Assembly (NCBI GenBank): GCA_947305245.1
Contig: CAMZDG010000001.1
Coordinates: 124,001 to 188,000 of the forward strand
DNA: 64,000 bases
Origin: an uncultured Lachnospiraceae bacterium
GTDB taxonomy: Bacteria > Bacillota > Clostridia > Lachnospirales > Lachnospiraceae
Direction of reading: 5' to 3'
Part shown: in pieces, positions 25,067 through 34,392 of the stretch
How the letters are laid out: the number at the start of each line of letters is the position of its first letter
How positions within the stretch are numbered: the stretch's first letter is position 1
Translations under genes and position numbers: made by a program
The notes under the pieces: model-generated
What the model was told of the DNA's origin: nothing
The model's input: only the letters and a program-made list of their open reading frames with translations
The model's database searches: none

Positions 25067-26068
25067 TTACAACACCTGCGCCTGCACGGCCGTTAACGCC
25101 ACAACGCCAACGATGTCCTGCCAGGAACAACCACGGGAAAGATCATTTACAGGTTTTGCAATGCCCTGCAGCATCGGGCCGTAAGCCTCTGCGCCGCCAA
25201 GACGCTGTACCAGCTTATATCCAATGTTGCCTGCATCCAAGTTCGGGAAGATCAGCACGTTCGCCTTACCGCCAATGGAAGAACCCGGCGCCTTCGACTT
25301 CGCCACGCTCGGCACCAGCGCCGCATCCAGCTGCAGCTCACCGTCCAAAAGCAGCTGCGGATACTGCTCATGCGCGATCCTCGTCGCGTCAACCACCTTA
25401 TCTACCAACGCATGCTTTGCGCTTCCCTTCGTGGAGTGACTCAGCATTGCGATCACGGGTCTCGGCCCAACCAGAAGTCGGAAGCTTCTTGCGGAACTGT
25501 CCGCAATGGCCGCCAGCTCCTCCGCGGAAGGATCCTGATTCAGGCCACAGTCCGCGAAAATAAAGGTTCCGTTCTCGCCCTGATCCTTAAACTGCGTATC
25601 CATCACGAAGAATGCGCTTACCAGCTTCACGCCGGGCGCCGTCTTCAAGATCTGAAGCGCGGGACGAAGCGTGTCCGCCGTGGAATGACATGCACCGGCC
25701 ACCATGCCGTCCGCATCATTCGCCTTTACCATCACGATGCCAAAGGTCAGATAATCCTTCAAAAGGATCTCCCTGGCCTTCTCAGGCGTCATGCCCTTTG
25801 CCTTACGAGTCTCATAAAGAAGATTCACGTAAGTCTCAAACTTCTCACATTTCGTGGGATCCACCACCTTGATGCCGGAGAGATCCACTTCCAGCCATCC
25901 CGCACCATCCATGATCTTCTCTTCACTTCCGACCATAATGATGTCCGCGATACCCTCTTCCATGATCTTAGCCGCCGCGATCAACGTTCTCTTATCATTA
26001 GATTCCGGCAGGACGATCGTCTTCTTATCCAGCCTTGCACGATCCTTGATCTTATCAATGTATGACAT
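25067..26068 (-). CDS. pta: Phosphate acetyltransferase
   Basis: A 333-residue class I (short) phosphotransacetylase converting acetyl-CoA and phosphate to acetyl phosphate. Characteristic stretches are TVLPESNDKRT near the start (read as KKTIVLPESNDKRTL), GACHSTADTLRPALQI, FADCGLNQDPSAEELA and the C-terminal NVLIFPNLDAGNIGYKL. No regulatory DRTGG domain is present. It is first in the pta-ackA operon of acetate fermentation. A GGAGAATG-type ribosome binding site precedes the ATG. Confidence 0.97.
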   Translation of the reverse strand: MSYIDKIKDRARLDKKTIVLPESNDKRTLIAAAKIMEEGIADIIMVGSEEKIMDGAGWLEVDLSGIKVVDPTKCEKFETYVNLLYETRKAKGMTPEKAREILLKDYLTFGIVMVKANDADGMVAGACHSTADTLRPALQILKTAPGVKLVSAFFVMDTQFKDQGENGTFIFADCGLNQDPSAEELAAIADSSARSFRLLVGPRPVIAMLSHSTKGSAKHALVDKVVDATRIAHEQYPQLLLDGELQLDAALVPSVAKSKAPGSSIGGKANVLIFPNLDAGNIGYKLVQRLGGAEAYGPMLQGIAKPVNDLSRGCSWQDIVGVVALTAVQAQVL

Positions 26069-26138
26069 GACATTCTCCTTTCCAGAGCACTAAAACTATC
26101 AATTCTCTACTTTTTACTTAACAAAAATCCCTTTTTAT

Positions 26139-26167
26139 ATTATACTAAAGTTAATTTCTGAAAACAA
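26139..26167 (-). promoter_or_regulatory. pta-ackA promoter
   Basis: On the minus strand TTGTTT (26162-26167) and TATAAT (26139-26144) have a 17-base spacer, 70 bases upstream of pta. The intergenic region to tmcAL (209 bases) is shared with the divergent gene. Confidence 0.72.
26151..26164 (-). promoter_or_regulatory. Weak CodY-box-like sequence in the pta promoter
   Basis: The minus strand has TTTTCAGAAATTAA in the -35/spacer region. Aligned to the CodY consensus AATTTTCWGAAAATT it matches 11 of 15 positions. AT-rich sequence yields such matches by chance, so this is only suggestive. Confidence 0.35.
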
Positions 26168-26277
26168 GCCAAAAAGAACTGATTATTGTACTATTTTTCG
26201 TGCAAAACCGCTGATTGGCCGAATGTAATTTGTCGCAATTTCGTTAATGGTTTTTGGACTGAAAGGAGCTTATACGC

Positions 26278-27516
26278 ATGATCGTTAATGGCATAATCGC
26301 TGAATACAACCCCTTTCACAATGGTCACCAATATCATCTCGAGCGAAGCCGCCGTGAGACTGGCGCCGATTATAACGTTGTCGTGCTGAGCAGCAATTTC
26401 ACGCAGCGCGGCGAGCCCGCCATCATCGATAAGTTCACGCGCGCGAAAATGGCGTTGGAGTGCGGCGCGGACCTCGTGATCGAGCTGCCCGTCTCCCATA
26501 GCGCGGCCAGCGCGGAATTCTTTGCGCAGGGCGGCGTCTCCTTACTGCATCAGCTCGGCGTCGTGGATTACCTCTGCTTCGGCAGTGAATGCGGCGACAT
26601 AAGGCTTCTCCAGACCTTCGCCAAGATTCTTTTAGAAGAGCCCAAGGCCTACCTGGAGGACCTAAAGAGCTGCCTCGCGGCCGGCCACTCCTATCCCGTT
26701 GCGCGAAACCGCGCGCTCATGGACTATGCGCCCGAGCTGGCACAGCATAAAGACATTCTGTCTTCCCCAAACAACATTCTCGGGATCGAATATATCAAGG
26801 CATTGATGAAGCTGGAAAGCCCCATCAAGCCATTTACCATCTTCCGTGCAGGCGCGGGCTATCATGACCGCTTCTTTGAGACCGAATATTGCTCCGCCCT
26901 CGCCATTCGCGAGGCCCTGCTGTCCAAGCGGAACGCCGCAGGCGAAGCTCCGGCGTCGCTCCTGTCCCTGTCCGCACAGATGCCAAAGAAAGCCTTTCGC
27001 ATTCTTTCAGACGTGCTCGCCGAGACGCCGCCGATCACTGTTTCCGACTTCTCCGAAATGCTCCTTTATAAGCTTCTCATGGAGCAGGAAGCAGGCTATG
27101 ACCGCTATGTCGACGTTAGCCCCGACCTGTCCGATCATGTCAGGAAAAACCTCAAAAATTACCAGGGCTACGCACAGTTCTGCGACCTCCTTAAGACGAA
27201 AAACATGACCTATACGCGCATCAGCAGAAGTCTCCTAAACATCCTGCTCGGCGCGACGGAGCCGCCCGCCATGCCCCTTTATGCACGCGTGCTCGGCTTC
27301 CGAAAAGACGCATCTCCTCTCCTTACCGAGATCAAAAAGCGCGGCTCCATCCCCCTCATCAGCAAGCTTGCTGACGCAGGCGACGTGCTGACGCCCGAAG
27401 CTTATGTGGTACTCCGCGAAAATCTTCGCCGCGAGAGCGTATATGAAAGCGTCGCTGCCTTGAAGGCCGGCCGCCCTGCCCGCGACGAAAGGGAAATCCC
27501 GATCATAACCATATAA
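26278..27516 (+). CDS. tmcAL: TmcAL, tRNA(Met) cytidine acetate ligase (YlbM family)
   Basis: A 412-residue protein, the only gene on the plus strand. The N-terminus IVNGIIAEYNPFHNGHQYHL carries the HxGH nucleotidyltransferase motif (His14-His17), and SSNFTQRGEPAIIDKFTRA and FGSECGD are family signatures. Its characterised homologue in Bacillus forms acetyladenylate from acetate and ATP and uses it to make N4-acetylcytidine at the wobble base of elongator tRNA-Met. The AAGGAG ribosome binding site is 9 bases before the ATG. It sits divergent to pta-ackA, so the acetate user adjoins the acetate producers. Confidence 0.93.
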   Translation: MIVNGIIAEYNPFHNGHQYHLERSRRETGADYNVVVLSSNFTQRGEPAIIDKFTRAKMALECGADLVIELPVSHSAASAEFFAQGGVSLLHQLGVVDYLCFGSECGDIRLLQTFAKILLEEPKAYLEDLKSCLAAGHSYPVARNRALMDYAPELAQHKDILSSPNNILGIEYIKALMKLESPIKPFTIFRAGAGYHDRFFETEYCSALAIREALLSKRNAAGEAPASLLSLSAQMPKKAFRILSDVLAETPPITVSDFSEMLLYKLLMEQEAGYDRYVDVSPDLSDHVRKNLKNYQGYAQFCDLLKTKNMTYTRISRSLLNILLGATEPPAMPLYARVLGFRKDASPLLTEIKKRGSIPLISKLADAGDVLTPEAYVVLRENLRRESVYESVAALKAGRPARDEREIPIITI

Positions 27517-27538
27517 TCCGTTTGGTATTGACATAAGC

Positions 27539-27581
27539 AAAAAGCCTTCCTTCGAGGTCATACCTCAGAGCAAGGCTTTTT
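27539..27581. terminator. Bidirectional terminator between tmcAL and the UPF0210 gene
   Basis: A perfect outer stem AAAAAGCCTT/AAGGCTTTTT (27539-27548 with 27572-27581) and an inner stem GAGGT/ACCTC. It serves both convergent genes since both strands end in T. Confidence 0.9.
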
Positions 27582-27621
27582 CCATTTGACAATATATCTA
27601 GGAATCTATGTGTAATTCTGC

Positions 27622-28986
27622 TTAATTCTTAAAGCTGTGGATCGGCGCGGGGATTCTTCCTCCGCGGTTTACGAATGCGTCGCAGGAGAACTGATTCACC
27701 GGCATGATCGGCGCATAACCAAGGAGACCGCCGAACTCCACCTGCTCTCCAACGCCCTTTCCGATCACGGGAATGATGCGGACTGCCGTCGTCTTCTGAT
27801 TCACCATGCCGATCGCCATCTCATCCGCGATAATACCGGAAATCGTCGTCGCCTTCGTATCTCCCGGGATCGCGATCATGTCAAGGCCTACCGAGCAGAC
27901 ACAGGTCATTGCCTCGAGCTTTTCCAGCGTGAGCGCACCCGCCGTCACCGCATCGATCATGCCCTGATCCTCGCTGACCGGAATGAATGCGCCTGAAAGC
28001 CCGCCGACATAAGACGAAGCCATCACGCCGCCCTTCTTCACCTGATCATTTAAGAGCGCCAACGCAGCCGTCGTTCCGGGCGCACCCGCATACTCCAGAC
28101 CGATCTCACATAAAATATCCGCCACACTGTCGCCAACCGCCGGCGTCGGTGCTAGGGAAAGATCCACGATGCCGAACGGTACGCCAAGCATCTTCGATGC
28201 CTCCTGCGCCACCAGCTGACCCACTCTCGTCACCTTGAACGCCGTCTTCTTGATCGTCTCACACAGCACCTCAAAATTCTCTCCGCGCACCTTCTCCAGC
28301 GCCGTCTTCACAACGCCAGGACCCGAAACGCCCACGTTAATGATCTTATCCGCTTCCGTCACGCCATGGAATGCCCCCGCCATGAACGGATTATCATCCG
28401 GCGCATTGCAGAACACCACAAGCTTCGCGCAGCCCAGGGAATCCTGCTCCTTCGTGAATTCCGCCGTCTCCTTCACCATCTCGCCCATGAGCTTCACGGC
28501 GTCCATGTTAATGCCCGTCTTCGTGCTGCCAAGATTCACCGAGCTGCAGACGCGCTCCGTCGTGGAAAGCGCCAGCGGAATGGATCGGATCAAAAGCTCA
28601 TCCGCCGCCGTCATACCCTTGCTCACCAATGCGGAATACCCACCGATAAAATTCACGCCAACTTCCTTCGCAACCTTATCCAGCGTCCTCGCGATGGAGG
28701 CGAAATCCTCCTTCGTCTTACATGCCGCTCCGCCGATCAGCGCAATGGGCGTCACGGAAATTCTCTTATTCACGATGGGGATCCCGAACTCCTTCGAAAT
28801 CTCCTCGCCAGTCTTTACCAGATCCTTTGCGGCCTCATAAATCTTCGTATAAATCTTCTCATTCAACTTCTGCAGATCACTGTCAATGCAATCCAGAAGC
28901 GAGATCCCAAGCGTGATCGTTCTCACGTCAAGATTCTCCTTCTCGATCATATTATTGGTCTCCACGACCTCATAGATATTTATCAT
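27622..28986 (-). CDS. UPF0210/DUF711 (PFL) family protein
   Basis: A 454-residue protein of the UPF0210 family, widely paired with a UPF0237 ACT protein; its biochemical function is not known to me. Recognisable stretches are [16 protein letters not shown] near residue 20, [34 protein letters not shown] and [17 protein letters not shown]. No transmembrane segments or classical cofactor loops are evident. AAAAGGA lies 10 bases before the ATG. It follows the ACT-domain gene by 54 bases and shares its promoter at 29374-29402. Confidence 0.92.
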   Translation of the reverse strand: MINIYEVVETNNMIEKENLDVRTITLGISLLDCIDSDLQKLNEKIYTKIYEAAKDLVKTGEEISKEFGIPIVNKRISVTPIALIGGAACKTKEDFASIARTLDKVAKEVGVNFIGGYSALVSKGMTAADELLIRSIPLALSTTERVCSSVNLGSTKTGINMDAVKLMGEMVKETAEFTKEQDSLGCAKLVVFCNAPDDNPFMAGAFHGVTEADKIINVGVSGPGVVKTALEKVRGENFEVLCETIKKTAFKVTRVGQLVAQEASKMLGVPFGIVDLSLAPTPAVGDSVADILCEIGLEYAGAPGTTAALALLNDQVKKGGVMASSYVGGLSGAFIPVSEDQGMIDAVTAGALTLEKLEAMTCVCSVGLDMIAIPGDTKATTISGIIADEMAIGMVNQKTTAVRIIPVIGKGVGEQVEFGGLLGYAPIMPVNQFSCDAFVNRGGRIPAPIHSFKN

Positions 28987-29040
28987 GTCAATCTGTCCTT
29001 TTCTTCTCTTATCAAGCTATCCCGCGTGACACGTATGCCA

Positions 29041-29313
29041 TTAGATCCTGTGCATTTGATCAAAAATCTCTTCCTTCTGACACTTGATCACCAGGCCCAT
29101 GCCCTTGCCAAGCTCCTCGAGCTCGTCCGCCACGTCGCCAAAGCTCTTCGCCACGCCATTCATGTCCACGATCATCATCATCGTGAAATAATCCTGCACA
29201 ATCGTCTGAGAAATGTCGAGAATATTGATCCCATTCTCTGCCAGATAAGTGCAGACCTTTGCGATGATACCCACGGTATCCTTGCCAACTACGGTAATGA
29301 TTGTCTTTTTCAT
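29041..29313 (-). CDS. ACT domain protein, UPF0237 family
   Basis: A 90-residue single ACT domain beginning MKKTIITVVGKDTVGIIAKV, the start of a small-molecule-binding fold. The frame is open for 14 codons further upstream, but GAGG lies 8 bases before the ATG at 29313, so I start there. It is paired with the UPF0210 gene in many Firmicutes and archaea, where it presumably regulates or stabilises its partner by binding a ligand; the ligand is not known. Confidence 0.92.
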   Translation of the reverse strand: MKKTIITVVGKDTVGIIAKVCTYLAENGINILDISQTIVQDYFTMMMIVDMNGVAKSFGDVADELEELGKGMGLVIKCQKEEIFDQMHRI

Positions 29314-29373
29314 TCCTATTTCCTCTTTCTGTGTCAAAATATATATTCCAACCAAGTCCTTTACATGCGAACT

Positions 29374-29402
29374 ATTCTACTCGAATTGTGGGAAGAATGC
29401 AA
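29374..29402 (-). promoter_or_regulatory. Promoter of the ACT-UPF0210 operon
   Basis: On the minus strand TTGCAT (29397-29402) and TAGAAT (29374-29379) have a 17-base spacer, about 60 bases upstream of the ACT gene and just after the acyltransferase stop. Confidence 0.65.
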
Positions 29403-29415
29403 GGCTTTTCCGAAA

Positions 29416-30444
29416 CTATTCTGCCTTCTTCCGTTTATTTTTCCACCAGTACGATCCCGCTCGAACCACCGCTGCCACGCAGACACATATGGCAATTCTG
29501 ATCAAGACAACCAAATACCACTTCCCCGTGACGGCGGATCCCAAAACATTTTCCCAATGGTCATAACGCATGTCGACATTATGAACAAGTAGCAGGATCA
29601 AGCTACAATTACCAACCCAGCGAAGTCCCTCCCGAAAAAACGGGGTCTTATCCAAAAGCTGCGAAAAACAGATCACAAAAAATGATGCAGCAACCGCCTC
29701 GAATATCTCCAAATAAAAATGTGGATAATAATGCATTGCCAATTCCAGATAAAAATGTTGCCAGAGCAAGATTCCCCAAAGGATCAAGCACGGAAGCGCA
29801 ATCCAATATCTGTACTTCCAAGAAAATGCATCCAGCTTTCGCAAAACATTTCCGCAATAGAGAAACGGCAGAGTAACAAAAGCAATCTCTAACCCCCACG
29901 GATAATAGCTGTTCACGCTCATCATATGACCGATGCTTGCAAGAAACAAAAACAAAGCAGTACGCACAATCCATTTATATTTTATCTTATCTGTTAAATT
30001 CATAAGAACAACAAACAGATTCCTTGCCACAAAAAGGCAGGGCAAAAACCACAATTCCCATGTCCCGTCAAACCACGGAAATTTTGGTGACGATTTACAC
30101 ATACCGCCGAGCATGTCAAAGAATAGCTGCCTGACGGCCCAAACCTTGTCTCCAAAGCTGATCGGTTGCAGTATAGCTGCCATCATTTCCAGCAATACCC
30201 CTATGCCATATGGCAGTAACAAACCCTTACAGGATTTGATAAAATTCTTTTCAACCTCATACTCTTTCACGAAAAAGCCACTGACAAGGAAAAACAGAGG
30301 AAGATGGAAAGAATAGATCACTCTGGCCGTAATGCCTGGCGTATTCACGTGGCCTACGATCACGGCAAGAATGGCGATCCCCTTAGCAATATCCATATAT
30401 CCCAATCTAGACTGAGAATCTTTTTTTAGGATCTCTTGCTCCAT
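29416..30444 (-). CDS. Acyltransferase 3 family membrane protein
   Basis: A 342-residue integral membrane protein of the acyltransferase-3 family, which O-acetylates or succinylates surface polysaccharides. The opening RLGYMDIAKGIAILAVIVGH places the conserved His at about residue 32, and SFHLPLFFLVSGFF is the second hallmark. About ten hydrophobic segments follow. It is the last gene of the five-gene glycan island, 20 bases after the polymerase-like gene. The substrate is unknown; modification of the glycan made by its neighbours is the natural inference. AGAGGGAG precedes the ATG. Confidence 0.88.
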   Translation of the reverse strand: MEQEILKKDSQSRLGYMDIAKGIAILAVIVGHVNTPGITARVIYSFHLPLFFLVSGFFVKEYEVEKNFIKSCKGLLLPYGIGVLLEMMAAILQPISFGDKVWAVRQLFFDMLGGMCKSSPKFPWFDGTWELWFLPCLFVARNLFVVLMNLTDKIKYKWIVRTALFLFLASIGHMMSVNSYYPWGLEIAFVTLPFLYCGNVLRKLDAFSWKYRYWIALPCLILWGILLWQHFYLELAMHYYPHFYLEIFEAVAASFFVICFSQLLDKTPFFREGLRWVGNCSLILLLVHNVDMRYDHWENVLGSAVTGKWYLVVLIRIAICVCVAAVVRAGSYWWKNKRKKAE

Positions 30445-30464
30445 GTTCTCCCTCTCTCGCCAAC

Positions 30465-32684
30465 CTACGGCGTCATCTGATAAGAAACTTCCTTTACTTC
30501 AATCTGGCATCCGTCACTTGCCAAAATATAAAACATGATTCCAGGCGTATCATCTTCTAAGTTTATTTGCATCACATAATCAAGGCTACCACTTTCATCT
30601 ACCATCGCCGCCGGGATCATTTCATCCGCAATGATCGTATATCCCCTGTTGCCCATGATTGACAGGTGCGCCACGTTCTCCGGCTCGTTCTCACCCTTTG
30701 TCACTTTCATGCGGTAAATAATAGTATACATTCCCTTTCGAAGGTCGGTCGCTTTTGCCATGTTGGTCGGCAATTCCACATATCTGACCTCATCAAAATA
30801 CTCCTTCGGCGACTTGCCCAATTCCCGCAGCTTTGCTATCAGGTTTGCATCATTACTATAGACCGAAGTCGTCTCTGAAATGGCGGCATAGTAGAATCCT
30901 TTTCTGATGAACACATAATACTCAATGCCCCTTGGAACGATAACGGTGACATTCTTCTTCCTGGCCAGATCCTCCCCGGTCAGGATCCCATATTTCAAAT
31001 GTTTTAAGTCCTTCGCATAGAGAAGCGGGAATTCCGTTGAATAAAGCTTCCCTGCCGTAACGCCATCCAATTCTTTTAAGATCACCTCATCCTGGCTGAG
31101 AATGCTTTGTGACACAGATTTTGCTCTCGCCGTGAGGAAGACTCCGCCTACCATCATGCAAACCAAGAGAATGGCGGCGCCCCCCAAACAGAAAATGGTT
31201 TTCACATTTTTTTCTTTTCGTGCCAAGGCTTCCCAAAGCGAGGCCGCTCCATGGACCAAACAAGCAATGAGTGCAAGCAATAATAGCACCGTTATAATCA
31301 CGAAAGGAATTTCCCCCGCGCCGCAAACCAGTCGCATTGCGCCGCATATGGTTCGCATCACCGCCAGGAGAAACGGTGAAACTAATGTCATAAGAAGCAA
31401 AACCAAAGCAAGGCAAATACCTGTCTTTTTTCCAAAAGAGAGTCCCGTCTTCCCTGCAGGCTCAGTCTCCTTCTCATCCTTTGGCAAGCTTTCCGCAAGG
31501 ATGACAAAAGGCAAATACAACAAGATATTAAAATGTGCCTCCGTGAAGTGGTGCTCAATAAAGGAATGTAGCGCAATCAGCCCCATTCCGAATGCCAGCC
31601 GATAATTCTTTGCGCGGACGGCGCGATAAGTGATGCATGCCCAGACAATGCAGATCAGTGCAAATATCACCCAGCCATTCCGAAGAAGGATCAAAGGATA
31701 ACTGCTGTCCACAAAATCATATCCCATCACGGGGAACGTCGTGTTTCCGTTTCCAAGTTGTGTTAGCGCTCTGCCGAATGAGTGTACGCCCTTCTGTTCA
31801 AAAACTTTAAGTGCCAGTCCGAGTCGTCCCGTGATCCAGGAATTCATTCGCACTCCAAGCATTGCGCGTCCACTCTTCGTCTCCCACGCATACAGACCGA
31901 TTAGAGCGAACATCAAACCGGCAAACAAGGGGAAGGCTGATACCAGTAACACATCCAGTAGTTTCTTTAGTTTGGGAAATCTTCCTTCCCTGACCAAATA
32001 CCGTTCCACCGCCGGAAGCAAAAGTAACACAAGCAAAAAAGCCACGCCACAGATGGTACAGGTATCACTCAGCGCATACCCTTGTACAATCACCAAAAAA
32101 GGAATGCTGATCAACAGGCTGACCCACGAAGGGATCTTCTTCCATGCGATCCAAAAGAACAAGAATAAAAAGAAAAGATAGGATGCAAAATCCGTGGGAT
32201 AACAGATGCCAAAGGCATCTCGAAGCTTCCCTGCATCCCAAATATAAACCAGATTTTTGACAGTTCCGGTCAGGGATGCGACAATGGCCACCAGTACCGT
32301 AAGCCCAACTGTCACGAAGTGCACCTTCAGAACCTTCTCCAGTTCCATTCGAAAGGTTCCAAATGCCATGATCCCAATGAAAAATAAAAGAGAATCCGCC
32401 TTCATGCAATAGATGACATAAAGAACCAATCCATATCCCAGCGCTGCCGCCAATTCCTTCCAGTTCTGAAGCAAAAAACAGATACGAATCATGGCAACCC
32501 AAAACATCAGTTTTACGGCTCCCGCAGAGATCGTAGCGCCAAAATATACCTCAAAAGTTGTCGTTTGAATCACGCAACCGAAAACATAAAACGCCATTAG
32601 AATCAGGAATAAGGCATCAAAGAATTTCGCAAGCGTCTTATATTGAGATAGTAATGATTGATATTTTTCCTTAAGCTTTTCCAT
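30465..32684 (-). CDS. Polytopic membrane protein, O-antigen-polymerase/ligase-like, with extracytoplasmic C-terminal domain
   Basis: A 739-residue protein that I do not recognise with certainty. About twelve hydrophobic segments fill residues 20-400, two to three more lie between 420 and 525, and a soluble domain of about 210 residues follows, predicted outside. The middle loop with SSYPLILLRNGWVIFALI and HSFIEHHFTEAHFNILLYLPF resembles Wzy/WaaL-type polymerase or ligase loops. The C-terminal domain is rich in beta-type sequence (VTVIVPRGIEYYVFIRKG) and could bind carbohydrate. Its place between GT-C and acyltransferase genes supports glycan polymerisation or ligation. The start has AAAGGA at 8 bases. 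Confidence 0.6.
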   Translation of the reverse strand: MEKLKEKYQSLLSQYKTLAKFFDALFLILMAFYVFGCVIQTTTFEVYFGATISAGAVKLMFWVAMIRICFLLQNWKELAAALGYGLVLYVIYCMKADSLLFFIGIMAFGTFRMELEKVLKVHFVTVGLTVLVAIVASLTGTVKNLVYIWDAGKLRDAFGICYPTDFASYLFFLFLFFWIAWKKIPSWVSLLISIPFLVIVQGYALSDTCTICGVAFLLVLLLLPAVERYLVREGRFPKLKKLLDVLLVSAFPLFAGLMFALIGLYAWETKSGRAMLGVRMNSWITGRLGLALKVFEQKGVHSFGRALTQLGNGNTTFPVMGYDFVDSSYPLILLRNGWVIFALICIVWACITYRAVRAKNYRLAFGMGLIALHSFIEHHFTEAHFNILLYLPFVILAESLPKDEKETEPAGKTGLSFGKKTGICLALVLLLMTLVSPFLLAVMRTICGAMRLVCGAGEIPFVIITVLLLLALIACLVHGAASLWEALARKEKNVKTIFCLGGAAILLVCMMVGGVFLTARAKSVSQSILSQDEVILKELDGVTAGKLYSTEFPLLYAKDLKHLKYGILTGEDLARKKNVTVIVPRGIEYYVFIRKGFYYAAISETTSVYSNDANLIAKLRELGKSPKEYFDEVRYVELPTNMAKATDLRKGMYTIIYRMKVTKGENEPENVAHLSIMGNRGYTIIADEMIPAAMVDESGSLDYVMQINLEDDTPGIMFYILASDGCQIEVKEVSYQMTP

Positions 32685-32709
32685 GCCGGAATCCTTTCAA
32701 GTAATGCTT

Positions 32710-34389
32710 CTAATCTAGTGGAGTCTCTGGCAATTCTTCCAATCCGAGCTGCTTTATGAGATCCTTTCGCAAGTAAATATAATCGGCCAAAAGTGCATTG
32801 TTATCATATAACATTTTCCAGATGCTGAAGGCTACGGGCCTGATCTTATATACGACGCCATACTCTGATCTTTCTGCCGAATCTCCGAACAATAACTCCA
32901 AGTTCACGGAACCAACAATAACCTCCGGCGGCCCTTGTTCCTTCCAAGTCGCTAGTTTCTCCTGCGTCTCTTGCACGGAAGGAACCCTGAAAGTGATATA
33001 GGCCTGATCGCTCCTACCGTCATTAAAATTATAAAAAGGATTCTCCTCAAAATACGGAGCCAATGCCACCGCCGTTTTCATGACGCAAACATTCATGTTC
33101 TCCAGCAGATCTTCCTCGTCAGCCTTCTGTTTGCATCCGCTCCATTCGCAAAGGATTGCATATTCCTCTAAATGATTCTCCTTTAGAAAACTTGCCGCTC
33201 CCCTCGCGAAATAATACGGGTAGCGAAGATCATTCACGGACGCAAAAACAGTCCAGATTACAGGAAGGATTAGGAGCATGCTTCCAAGAAAAACGCCGAA
33301 TCTGCAAAGCAATGCTTGCTCCTTCTCCTTCATGGAAATCTTCTCCCTCAGCTTCTCAAGTAGCCATCCCTTCTCACTGTCTTCCCAATTGGTCCAAAGC
33401 CAGAATAGTACGAACAGCGCAATGATACCCATATGATGATATGCAAAATAGACATACGCGGAAAACATGGCCCATAAACTATATGGGATCAACAGAAAGC
33501 TAAGCTTCCTTTTTGACGAGAACAAAATCAGTGCCATCAGCATCAAAATGCCGAACAGACACCCCAGGAGAAACTGCCCTGCCGTCAAATCCGTATATCT
33601 AAGAATTCCTTCCCCATTCAAGACATTGAGGATCGTGCTGTCTGGAAGCGCCATGAACAAGGTATAGGCAAAGCATCCAAGTAGCTTTTGTCCAATCCTG
33701 GCGAATGCAATGACCGTGTCTTCCTTCGGTGAAATGTCCCAGATTAAGAATAGTGCCAGTGCAAGCAGGAGTAGCAAAGCCAGAAAGCGCTTGTCTTTCC
33801 AAAAATCCGCCTGCTTCATCTTCCACTCTTTTTCTTTGCAAATCTCTAAAATCCACGCGATCGCAATTCCTCCTGCGATCACGATGCCGTATGCACTGAG
33901 CATGCATTCCACGGCCAAAAGCGCCGTGAAAACCCATGGTTTCTCATTCTTTTTTTCAAATTGCATGGCAAGCAAAAGGAAAACAAGCCCCATTAGGCCA
34001 TATGGTCTGGAGACAATGCCATATTGATAGAATATGAAATAATGAAATGGAAGCAAAACTCTGATAAATCTAGGGAATGGCGACAAAAATAGAAGGATCC
34101 AGCCAGAGACCAGAGTGATCATGCCTGCCACCAACTTAATGCCAACCTCGAATGGAAGGCCAAGCTTTGCAGGAATGGCAAGGATCAAATGCCAAAGCGG
34201 CGGATGGGCCTCATAATGTGGGATCACAAAAAGGATGTCTTTGATGCTTGCGCATCTCGCGATCTGCCATGCCTGACACTCATCAAGCCATGGCTCATGG
34301 AAGGCGGAAACCACGCAAAAAGAAAGTGCGAACACGCAAAAAAACAGCCACTCCATTCCTTTGCCTTTCGCACTTCCCAATGCTTTCAT
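32710..34389 (-). CDS. GT-C-type membrane glycosyltransferase-like protein (paralogue 1)
   Basis: A 559-residue protein with about ten transmembrane segments and a C-terminal soluble part of about 150 residues. The first extracytoplasmic loop AFHEPWLDECQAWQIAR carries Asp36-Glu37, where GT-C enzymes keep catalytic acids, and HYEAHPPLWHLILAIPAKLG (58-77) resembles the HPPL motif of the mannosyltransferase-like PMT_2 family. Such enzymes use polyprenyl-phosphate sugars outside the membrane. It is clearly paralogous to the protein at 36091-37785. It starts 3 bases after the flavoprotein stop. The sugar transferred cannot be inferred. Confidence 0.7.
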   Translation of the reverse strand: MKALGSAKGKGMEWLFFCVFALSFCVVSAFHEPWLDECQAWQIARCASIKDILFVIPHYEAHPPLWHLILAIPAKLGLPFEVGIKLVAGMITLVSGWILLFLSPFPRFIRVLLPFHYFIFYQYGIVSRPYGLMGLVFLLLAMQFEKKNEKPWVFTALLAVECMLSAYGIVIAGGIAIAWILEICKEKEWKMKQADFWKDKRFLALLLLLALALFLIWDISPKEDTVIAFARIGQKLLGCFAYTLFMALPDSTILNVLNGEGILRYTDLTAGQFLLGCLFGILMLMALILFSSKRKLSFLLIPYSLWAMFSAYVYFAYHHMGIIALFVLFWLWTNWEDSEKGWLLEKLREKISMKEKEQALLCRFGVFLGSMLLILPVIWTVFASVNDLRYPYYFARGAASFLKENHLEEYAILCEWSGCKQKADEEDLLENMNVCVMKTAVALAPYFEENPFYNFNDGRSDQAYITFRVPSVQETQEKLATWKEQGPPEVIVGSVNLELLFGDSAERSEYGVVYKIRPVAFSIWKMLYDNNALLADYIYLRKDLIKQLGLEELPETPLD

Positions 34390-34392
34390 CGA

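Noticed and set aside
26187..26194. Second NrtR-like site (TGTACTAT) in the pta-tmcAL gap
   Set aside because: Only the left arm occurs; ATAGTACA does not follow at the right distance, so it is a chance half site.
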